Below are positions 54,520 through 61,903 of a stretch of 64,000 nt of DNA, one piece after another. The stretch's first letter is position 1. The number at the start of each line of letters is the position of its first letter. Under the pieces are notes generated by a model. The model was given only the letters and a program-made list of their open reading frames with translations, made no database searches and was not told where the DNA came from. Both the position numbers and the translations under genes were made by a program. This DNA is from Candidatus Eiseniibacteriota bacterium (GTDB lineage Bacteria; Eisenbacteria; RBG-16-71-46; CAIMUX01): contig JADJQY010000001.1 in the NCBI GenBank assembly GCA_016712505.1, positions 496,001-560,000 of the forward strand, written 5' to 3'.

Positions 54520-57500
54520 GCCGTTATCTCCGGCAGTTCGATCGCCACTGAGTGGATGCGGTCGTCACGGAGTAGTGGGATGCGCAGAGTCGGATCTCCA
54601 AGCAGGGGGGGATCGCCATCGACCGAGGCGCGCAGTGTCGGGGTTCCGGACGACCGCGTGAAGGTGAAGTGGTAGCGCGTTGCGCTGCCGGGTACGACGA
54701 ACTCGATCCGGTAGCCGGCCCAGTCCCGCGGTACGCAGGGCGCGATACGGAAATGGGTCCCTCTCTCCATGGTCAGGCCGAGGATCGACTCGAGCAGGAT
54801 GCGGTAGGCCCAACCTGCCGAGCCGGTGTACCAGGTCCATCCGCCTCGGCCGACGTGCGGTTCCGCGCCGTAGATGTCGGCGGCAATGACGTACGGCTCG
54901 ACCTGATAGACAGCGACCGCTTCGGCGGTGCGGGAGTGGTGGATCGGTCCCATCATCGAGAGCAAGCGTGCGGCGCGCTCCGTGCGGCCAAGTTGGGCCA
55001 GCGCGCGGACGACCCAGAGCACGCCGTGGGTGTACTGTCCGCCGTTCTCTCGTACCCCGCGCACGTACCCTTTGATGTAGCCGGGATCGTTCGTCGTCGT
55101 CTCGAACGGGGGGGTGAGCAGGCGGATGATTCCGTCCGGCTCCGAGACGAGATGCCGCTCGACCGCATCAATCGCTTGGGCTGCGCGCTCCGGCGTTGCC
55201 GCACCGGAGAGGACGGACCAGGCCTGGACGAGGGCATCGATCCGGCACTCGTCGCTCTCGCTCGAGCCGAGAGGCTCGCCGTTGTCGTAGTAGCCCCGGC
55301 GGTACCAGGCGCCGTCCCAGGCCTGTTCGTTCAACGCCTTTCCGAGTGCCGTGCGATAGGTCTCGTACCGTTCCGCCCGGGCCGTGTCGCCTCGCCCGCG
55401 GCAGAGAGGGATGAACCCTCCCAGTGTCTCATAGAGGAAGAACCCCATCCAGACGCTCTCACCTCGGCCCTCGCGCCCTACCCGGTTCATTCCGTCGTTC
55501 CAGTCGCCGGTGCCGAAGAGCGGCAGCCCGTGGCTGCCGCGCGTGAGGGAGCGGTCGAGCACGCGTGTGCAGTGATCGTAGATCGGGCCGGACGTTCCGG
55601 AGTCGCGCGGGAGCAGGAACTGCTCATCGTGCCCCTCGGGCAGCAAGTCGGCGGCAAGGAATGGGGCGTCGGCATCGAGCAACGCGTCATCCCCGGTCAC
55701 GGCCAGATAGTAGGTCGTGAGGTAGGGGAGCCAGACGAGATCGTCCGCGAACCGGGTGCGGATCCCGCGTGAAAGCGGCGGATGCCACCAGTGGAGGACG
55801 TCTCCCTCCACGAACTGGTGGGCGGCGTGGAGCAGGATCTGCTCCCGCAGAGCGTCGGGACGAAGATAGACGAGGGCGCTCGCATCCTGGAGCTGATCGC
55901 GGAAACCGAAGGCCCCGCCGGACTGGTAGAGTGCCGATCTACCCCAGAGCCGGCAGCTGAGGAGCTGATAGGGAAGCCAGGAGTTGAACATGAGATCGAG
56001 GTCCGGGGCTGGAGTTACGATCCGGACCCCCCCGATCCGCTCCTGCCAGGCACTCCGTACCTCGGCCAGTGCCAGATCAGCCGCACCCGGCGCGCAGTAG
56101 CGCCGACCGAGCTCCAGGGCCGCAGGACGCCCGATCGCCTCGCCCAGGAGCACGTGCAGTCGGAGCGTCGCCCCGGGGGAAACCGCGAACTGCGCGCAGT
56201 GAGCGAAGCAAGGATCGTAGCCGGCACCGAATCGAGATTCGAAGCTGCGGTGGGGGGCCAATGCCTCGGGCTGATCGGCGCGGTGCGAGGCCCCGAGAAC
56301 CGCAGCACAATCTCCGGTCGAGCGAACCTGGGCCGGGCCGCCGACGATCATGGCGCCAATCGTCACCCCGTCCGAGAAATCGCGGCTGATCGGGTTCCGC
56401 GCCAGGAGCATCCCGTCCACCGACTCGGTCACCACATAACGGCCGCTCTCCTCCGGCGCCACGCCGAGCACCAGACGGGCGAAGGCGAGACAGGAAAGGT
56501 GGCGCGTGGTCCGTCCGTGGTTCGTGATCTCCAGAGTTGTACACTTGATCGAATCGCGATCGGCCACGAACACGGTCGTACGTTGCTCGAGCCCTTCGCT
56601 TCGATGCCGGAATGCCGAGTAGCCGATGCCGTGCCGCACTTCATAGTCGCCGCCATCAGGAATCGGTCCGGGAAGCGGAGACCAGGAGGCGCCGCTCTCC
56701 TCGTCCCGGAGAAGCAGTACCTCACCCGGAGGATCGCAGAGGGGATCGTTGTACCAAGGGGTGAGACGGTGTTCGCGACTGTTGCGAGACCATGTGTACC
56801 CCGAACCGGTCTCGCTGATCAGGCAACCGAACGCCGGGTTGGCGATCACGTTGACCCAAGGCCGCGGAGGCAGGTTCAGCGCGAGATCCTTCTGCGCGCT
56901 GAGGCGCAGGACATACTCATCTCCCCGAGCGGTGAAACCGCCCAGGCCGTTCCAGTGCTCGAGCGGTTCCACCGCAGGGAGTTGTTCGCCCTGCAGACGA
57001 TGGATCGGAATCTCGCCTGTGTACTGCGTGGTCGGCTCCGCTTCGGCTCCGACGAACCAGGTCGCACTTCCGAGCAACGCGGGGCCAAGGCTGGCGTCAT
57101 GGGGGACGAAGTGCGCGTCAGCTGAGAGATGCTCCGGTCTCGAGGTGCCGACTGCCGCCAGCTCTAACCAGACTCCGAGATCCGCGGCGTAGGCGCGTGC
57201 GCGCTGTACCGCGTTCAGCAAATGGGCGCTGGTGTCGAGGTCGATCACGATCCGAGGTCGATCCGGGCGCACTCCGCGCTCGCTCAGTGGCACCGGCCAG
57301 TTTTCGAGCTGGGACCACGCCTTGCCCGGGGCGCGCAGGGATGGGTCCCGTTGCAGGATTCTTCCGAGCACGGACTGAATCGCATCAGCCTCCGCCGGCG
57401 TGAGCTGATGACCGGCGAGGAAGGCCTCTCCCGTGCGGCGTGCGGTGACGAAGTTCGCCGTGCGGGTTCCCTCCGCTAGCAGCCCTGAGAGTACGGACAG

Positions 57501-58310
57501 CGTTGCCTCTCGGTCCGGCGCGCACGCCACGAGGAAGTCGACCGTTCTCTCCTCGCCGGGAGCAAGTTCCAGCATGCCGCGCAGTGCGAGGCACGGATCG
57601 AGCACGTTCCCCAGGGTACCGGAGAGCCGGGCCTCCGGCTGAAGTGCCGATGCCCGCTCGATCGTGCGACCGCGTCCGATGAAACGGGCACGATCGGTCT
57701 CCCAACCGATGACCTCGGTTCCGAGCATCGCGTGTCCGAGCCACGGAGGAGCCTCGCCACTTCCACGCGGTCGCCGTCGGGCGAGCAACGCCCCGCTCGA
57801 ATCGTGCCGCTCGGTCTGCACGAACAGCTTCGAGAACGCCGGGTGACTGGCATGAGCTGCCGGATCGTTCAGGACGACATCCAGGTAGGAGGTGAGCATG
57901 AGGCGGCGCCGGACCGAACCGCGATTGTTCACACGCAAACGGCGCAGTTCCGAGCGACCTTCCGGCCCGAGGCAGATGTCGAGTCGCAACTCGAGATCGA
58001 GTCGTGTCTGGGTGAAGCCGATCACTCCCGGTTCACCGTGCGGCCGGGGTGACGATGCAACATCTCCCGGCACAGGGCGCGAGACGAACCAATCAAGCTC
58101 GGCAGTCTGCTCGAGCACGTGGAGCAGCCAACCTTCCGGCGCGCTCTCCCCTGGTTGAATCGATCCGTACAGCGAGTGCCCGTCGCAGAGCGCAGCGGAA
58201 GTGCCCTTGGCGGTCAGGAAAAGTGTATAGGCGCCGGACCGCAGGAGTCGTCCTGGAGTGACATAAGTGTCAGTCGGTTCGAATCGACCTGGAGGGAAAA
58301 GGGATTGCAT
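54516..58310 (-). CDS. GH94 phosphorylase, 1,2-beta-oligoglucan phosphorylase-like
   Basis: This is a 1264-residue protein. N-terminal beta-sandwich domains occupy about two thirds, and the catalytic (alpha/alpha)6 barrel contains GGAFGFRDQLQDASALVYLRP, HHQF-type segments (HAAHQFVEGDVLHWWHPPLSRGIRTRF), the general-acid Asp in TGDWNDGMNRVG near residue 937 and the ending WTWYTGSAGWAYRILLESILGL. These are GH94 signatures shared with cyclic beta-1,2-glucan synthase C-domains and SOGP enzymes, which phosphorolyse beta-1,2-glucooligosaccharides to glucose-1-phosphate. There is no signal peptide, so it is cytoplasmic. ATG 58310 is a reasonable start though the ribosome-binding site is weak. It forms a bicistronic operon with GH1. 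Confidence 0.88.
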   Translation of the reverse strand: MQSLFPPGRFEPTDTYVTPGRLLRSGAYTLFLTAKGTSAALCDGHSLYGSIQPGESAPEGWLLHVLEQTAELDWFVSRPVPGDVASSPRPHGEPGVIGFTQTRLDLELRLDICLGPEGRSELRRLRVNNRGSVRRRLMLTSYLDVVLNDPAAHASHPAFSKLFVQTERHDSSGALLARRRPRGSGEAPPWLGHAMLGTEVIGWETDRARFIGRGRTIERASALQPEARLSGTLGNVLDPCLALRGMLELAPGEERTVDFLVACAPDREATLSVLSGLLAEGTRTANFVTARRTGEAFLAGHQLTPAEADAIQSVLGRILQRDPSLRAPGKAWSQLENWPVPLSERGVRPDRPRIVIDLDTSAHLLNAVQRARAYAADLGVWLELAAVGTSRPEHLSADAHFVPHDASLGPALLGSATWFVGAEAEPTTQYTGEIPIHRLQGEQLPAVEPLEHWNGLGGFTARGDEYVLRLSAQKDLALNLPPRPWVNVIANPAFGCLISETGSGYTWSRNSREHRLTPWYNDPLCDPPGEVLLLRDEESGASWSPLPGPIPDGGDYEVRHGIGYSAFRHRSEGLEQRTTVFVADRDSIKCTTLEITNHGRTTRHLSCLAFARLVLGVAPEESGRYVVTESVDGMLLARNPISRDFSDGVTIGAMIVGGPAQVRSTGDCAAVLGASHRADQPEALAPHRSFESRFGAGYDPCFAHCAQFAVSPGATLRLHVLLGEAIGRPAALELGRRYCAPGAADLALAEVRSAWQERIGGVRIVTPAPDLDLMFNSWLPYQLLSCRLWGRSALYQSGGAFGFRDQLQDASALVYLRPDALREQILLHAAHQFVEGDVLHWWHPPLSRGIRTRFADDLVWLPYLTTYYLAVTGDDALLDADAPFLAADLLPEGHDEQFLLPRDSGTSGPIYDHCTRVLDRSLTRGSHGLPLFGTGDWNDGMNRVGREGRGESVWMGFFLYETLGGFIPLCRGRGDTARAERYETYRTALGKALNEQAWDGAWYRRGYYDNGEPLGSSESDECRIDALVQAWSVLSGAATPERAAQAIDAVERHLVSEPDGIIRLLTPPFETTTNDPGYIKGYVRGVRENGGQYTHGVLWVVRALAQLGRTERAARLLSMMGPIHHSRTAEAVAVYQVEPYVIAADIYGAEPHVGRGGWTWYTGSAGWAYRILLESILGLTMERGTHFRIAPCVPRDWAGYRIEFVVPGSATRYHFTFTRSSGTPTLRASVDGDPPLLGDPTLRIPLLRDDRIHSVAIELPEITA

Positions 58311-58616
58311 AGCGATCGATCCGCCAATGAAGCGTCTGCGCTCCGTTCGGGCAATGGGCCTGCCTCAGTCGGTGCCGTTCTCGGTTCTGGAGATGACACG
58401 AGATGCGAGGAGGTGTGACTTCGCGACAACATAGCCGAGACCTACGGTCGAGCAAGCCCACTCTTTGTGTCGTTCGGTCGGGGACGGTCCACCGCCCCCG
58501 GGGCGAGCGATTTTGTCTTGAGAGTGATAGTCTCGATATGGTTCCGGCTCTCTCCATCGGGAGAACAGGGGTGCCCGGAGACGGGGGGCGGGTCTCGGCG
58601 CACAAAGGTTGAGTTC

Positions 58617-58630
58617 CATAACTGGTAACA
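58617..58630. promoter_or_regulatory. Degenerate LacI-type operator upstream of GH94
   Basis: CATAACTGGTAACA shares 10 of 14 positions with TGTAACCGGTTACA. It is located in the divergent region on the GH94 side of lacI. It is weaker than the other two sites, so the assignment is tentative. Confidence 0.4.
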
Positions 58631-58716
58631 ACGGAATGTATTGCGACGTCTCTGCTCGAGCCTGGCCGTCCGCTCCGGCGTACGGCCGACGAGATTCTTG
58701 ACAATCCGGGCGTCCT

Positions 58717-58732
58717 ATGTAACCGTTTACAT
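58717..58732. promoter_or_regulatory. LacI-family operator upstream of lacI
   Basis: ATGTAACCGTTTACAT is a near-perfect palindrome (one mismatched pair at the centre). It closely resembles GTAACCGGTTAC at 45363-45374. It lies 14 nt after a consensus -35 (TTGACA) and 78 nt upstream of the lacI GTG. A site for the adjacent repressor is the simplest reading. Confidence 0.7.
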
Positions 58733-58810
58733 GCGCAGAAACACCACGCCTGAGGTCTCGAACGCGATTTCCGGAACGCGTCGCCGAGGGCGGCAGCTAC
58801 AGGAGTACTC

Positions 58811-59866
58811 GTGGCGACGATTCGTGATGTAGCACGCGTCGCCGGAGTCTCGATCGCCACCGTGTCGAGGGTCTACAACGGCAGCGCGCGGGTGAGCGAC
58901 GAGACGCGGCGAAAGGTGCGGGCAGTTGCGGCCAAGATGGACTACTGGCCCAACGGTGCCGCTCGCAGCCTCACGACCGCGCGCACCCACTCCCTCGGGG
59001 TGCTACTGCCCGACCTCTACGGCGAGTTTTTCTCCGAAGTGATCCGGGGTATCGATCACGGGGCGCGGCAGGCGAAGTACCAGATTCTCGTCTCCAGTTC
59101 GCACGCCGATTCCGACGCTTTGGTCGTCGCCTCGCGCTCGATGCACGGGCGGATCGACGGCTTGATTGCCATGGCGCCGGATGTCGCCTCGACCGCGGCG
59201 ATCAAGCAGATCGCGCGGAACTTCCCCGTGGTCCTGCTCAACCCCCGGGTCGAAGTCGAGGGGTGCTACGCCATCTCGATTGCCAACTTTGAAGGTGCGC
59301 ATACCATGGTTCGGCACCTCATCGCCCAGGGGCACGAGCGGATCGCCATCCTGAAGGGGCCGCACGGCAATGTCGATGCGGAGGAGCGACTTCGGGGCTA
59401 TCGCAGCGCCCTGCGGGAGTCGGGGATCCACCCTCTGCCTGAGCTCGAGTTCGACGGCGACTTCACCGAAGCGTCGGGCCATCGACGAGCGAAGGAGATC
59501 CTGGCCCTAGAGGGACTGCCCACCGCGGTCTTTGCCGTGAACGATTACATGGCGATCGGCCTGCTGAGCGCCCTACGCGACGCCGGGGTGCGAGTTCCGG
59601 AGGACATCGCGGTCACCGGCTTCGACAACATCGCGATCTCCCAGTACCTGAGTCCTCCGCTCACCACCGTGCAGGTGGACGCCTACGAACTAGGGCAGAG
59701 GGCAGTGCAGCAGTGGTTGTTGGCGATCGAGCCGGAGGGGAGATCGACGCCCCCCCGCCACGAAGTGCTTCCGGCGACGCTGGTGATTCGACGCTCCTGC
59801 GGGGTGGCGCGATCAGCCGTTCCGCGCGGCGGTAGGAAATCGAAGCGCAAACCGGATGGCGGCTAA
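58811..59866 (+). CDS. LacI-family transcriptional regulator
   Basis: This is a 351-residue repressor. The HTH ATIRDVARVAGVSIATVSRV and hinge helix KMDYWPNGAARSL are classical, followed by the periplasmic-binding-type sugar sensor (SLGVLLPDLYGEFFSEVIRG, ... AVTGFDNIAISQYLSPPLTTV). The C-terminus has a basic tail (RGGRKSKRKP). It is divergent from the GH94-GH1 operon and lies next to the CBM9 gene. The ligand is probably a beta-1,2-glucooligosaccharide. GTG 58811 has AGGAGT 6 nt upstream. Confidence 0.93.
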   Translation: MATIRDVARVAGVSIATVSRVYNGSARVSDETRRKVRAVAAKMDYWPNGAARSLTTARTHSLGVLLPDLYGEFFSEVIRGIDHGARQAKYQILVSSSHADSDALVVASRSMHGRIDGLIAMAPDVASTAAIKQIARNFPVVLLNPRVEVEGCYAISIANFEGAHTMVRHLIAQGHERIAILKGPHGNVDAEERLRGYRSALRESGIHPLPELEFDGDFTEASGHRRAKEILALEGLPTAVFAVNDYMAIGLLSALRDAGVRVPEDIAVTGFDNIAISQYLSPPLTTVQVDAYELGQRAVQQWLLAIEPEGRSTPPRHEVLPATLVIRRSCGVARSAVPRGGRKSKRKPDGG

Positions 59867-59955
59867 GGGTCGAACCGGCCCCATGAGATGAGATTCGACC
59901 AAGAGATCGCAAGAGCGTACGGATCGGTCAGGGAGAACAACGAGGAGGCAACAAC

Positions 59956-61842
59956 ATGAAGACAGGACTTATCACCGCGGGTGCGCTGGTCCTCGTGGCC
60001 CTCGCCCCCCCGGCGTGGGCGCAGGCGCCGCGCCAGGATGTGATCTGGGCGCGAACCACGCAGAATCCGATCACCCTCAACGGACTACTGAGCGAAACCG
60101 CCTGGACCTCGGCGGAATCCTTGGTGGTCCGATACGGCCAGGACGCGGGCTCGCCGGGCAGCGGCTGGAAGTCGGAGGGCGGAATCGCCGTTCCGACCGA
60201 TCCAACCCATGCCACGTTCAAATTCCTGATCTACGGCAACACCCTCTATGTCGGGGCGAAGGTTCGAGACAAGTCGATCGGCGGTTCCAAGGACTTCAAC
60301 CGCTTCGACGGGCTCTTGATGTCGCTCAAGGACCACGCTGCCACCGGCGCGCCGAAGCCGCCGTCCGAGTACTTCTACGCGTGGTGGTATCCGACGACCA
60401 CCGACCCTCAGCCCGCCGGCCAAGGCCCGGCCTTCATTGGTCGCTGGGCGGAATGGCCCCCGGGAACTCCGCGGACCCCGGCGCAAATCTCCGCCTGGGA
60501 TGCGGTGACCGTCGTGCACGGCCTTTCGAACTCCGACACCTCGGCCGACACCGACTGGACGGTCGAGATGAAGTTCGACCTGACCCCGATGGGATACGAC
60601 GTCACGAAGGAAGAAGGGGACGTGGTGGAGTGGAACGTGTCGATCTACGACAACGACTACTTCTGGCCGCTGGATGTGCCCCGTTTCTGTGCCAATCGTG
60701 TCTGGTACCAGAATCCCTGGGGCAATGCTTCCTGGTTCAACGAAGCGCGGATCTACGCGCGGCCGGATATCACGGTCAGCTCGGGACCGGTGCCGAACGT
60801 CGGGCCAGAGGTCTACGTTCCCAACGGTACGGGCTACAGCGATCCGGTGATCGACGGGAACCTGAACGAGGCGGTCTGGACCGACCTCGGGGGCATCGAC
60901 ATTCGCTATAACGATCCGCAGCTTCGTCAGACCTATCCGGGCGTCGGGCCTTATCGCTCCGGCGAGTACCAGGCCACGGTGAATGGAGGCACTGCGGACG
61001 TCGTCGATCCCACGGATGCGACGGTGAAGATGTTCTTCAAGGGGGACTTCCTCTACCTCGGATTCGACATGCGGGATCAGGTCGTGCAGTTCCATCCGAA
61101 CATCGATCGCTGGGACGGCGCGATGCTGCTGATCAACGAGAGATCGCTCCGTGGGCCGGACAACCAGATCCTCGGGCGACGCCTCTCCTTTCAGGTGGGG
61201 GCAAACGGAGCGGCCGTCGACCACGACTATCTCTCCACCCTGATCGGGAACGGTACCGCGTCGCTTGCCCTGCAACTCAAGGCCGGCACGACGGTCGACA
61301 CGCTCGGGCTGAGCGCCGACACCGGGTACACGGCGGAACTCAAGATCGACCTCAAGGCGCTCGGCTACCCGGCCGGTCTGGGAGACGGGACGGTCTGGCT
61401 CGGCCTGGACATCCTCGACGGAGATTCGTTCATCCCCTTCACCGACAGCTATGGGACCCGCACCTGGTGGTTCCGCCAGTACGAGGGGGAGTGCTGTCCG
61501 CCGTGGGGCTATCTCGCGCCGAACCTGTTCGTTTCCGACGTGGCCGGCCCGATCCGGCAAGAGCCGGTCGTCCTCACCTCGAGCTTCCCAAACCCGGGTG
61601 AGCAGACCACGATCTCGTACGTCCTCACCCAGCCGGCGAAGGTGGAACTCGAAGTCTTCGACGTGCAAGGACGGATGATCGAGGAGCGGGAACTTGGACT
61701 CCAGACCGCCGGAACGCAATCCGCGCTGTTCGACGGAACCAACCGAGTCGGAGGCCTCTACCTCTACCGCGTCATTCTCTCCGACCCGGCGAGCGGAGAG
61801 AGGCGTGAGACGCTCGACGGCCGACTGGTCGTCGTGCACTAG
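59956..61842 (+). CDS. Secreted protein with two CBM9-like domains and sorting tail
   Basis: This is a 628-residue protein: signal peptide (LITAGALVLVALAPPAWA), then two related jelly-roll domains. Each begins with a 'net-change' strand (ITLNGLLSETAWTSAESL near 35; PVIDGNLNEAVWTDLGGI near 300) and has TDPTHATFKFLIYGNTLYVGAKV or TDATVKMFFKGDFLYLGFDM lines, the signature of CBM9-like domains. A C-terminal FlgD/Por-type tail follows (SSFPNPGEQTTISYVL, VELEVFDVQGRMI, GGLYLYRVIL). It is probably displayed on the surface and binds the glucan for the adjacent receptor. ATG 59956 follows GAGGAGG. Confidence 0.8.
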   Translation: MKTGLITAGALVLVALAPPAWAQAPRQDVIWARTTQNPITLNGLLSETAWTSAESLVVRYGQDAGSPGSGWKSEGGIAVPTDPTHATFKFLIYGNTLYVGAKVRDKSIGGSKDFNRFDGLLMSLKDHAATGAPKPPSEYFYAWWYPTTTDPQPAGQGPAFIGRWAEWPPGTPRTPAQISAWDAVTVVHGLSNSDTSADTDWTVEMKFDLTPMGYDVTKEEGDVVEWNVSIYDNDYFWPLDVPRFCANRVWYQNPWGNASWFNEARIYARPDITVSSGPVPNVGPEVYVPNGTGYSDPVIDGNLNEAVWTDLGGIDIRYNDPQLRQTYPGVGPYRSGEYQATVNGGTADVVDPTDATVKMFFKGDFLYLGFDMRDQVVQFHPNIDRWDGAMLLINERSLRGPDNQILGRRLSFQVGANGAAVDHDYLSTLIGNGTASLALQLKAGTTVDTLGLSADTGYTAELKIDLKALGYPAGLGDGTVWLGLDILDGDSFIPFTDSYGTRTWWFRQYEGECCPPWGYLAPNLFVSDVAGPIRQEPVVLTSSFPNPGEQTTISYVLTQPAKVELEVFDVQGRMIEERELGLQTAGTQSALFDGTNRVGGLYLYRVILSDPASGERRETLDGRLVVVH

Positions 61843-61849
61843 CAGACGC

Positions 61850-61880
61850 GGGCCGGCGGGACCTCGGTTTCCGCCGGCCC
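61850..61880 (+). terminator. Strong hairpin between the CBM9 gene and the TonB receptor gene
   Basis: GGGCCGGCGG / CCGCCGGCCC forms a perfect 10-bp stem around an 11-nt loop, starting 7 nt after the CBM9 stop. The following sequence (GAATTTCAGG) is not a clear U-run, and the next gene's ribosome-binding site starts within 10 nt. An attenuator or mRNA stabiliser setting different levels for the two genes is therefore more likely than full termination. Confidence 0.5.
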
Positions 61881-61903
61881 GAATTTCAGGAGGGGCGATC
61901 GCA

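Larger units (their letters stand above)
58311..58810. promoter_or_regulatory. Divergent control region between the GH94-GH1 operon and lacI
   Basis: These 500 nt hold promoters on both strands. Facing lacI, TTGACA lies at 58698-58703, and the operator ATGTAACCGTTTACAT (58717-58732) sits where the -10 and start point should be, consistent with autorepression. A second, weaker relative (CATAACTGGTAACA, 58617-58630) lies further left and could control the GH94 operon. The lacI GTG has AGGAGT upstream. Confidence 0.6.
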
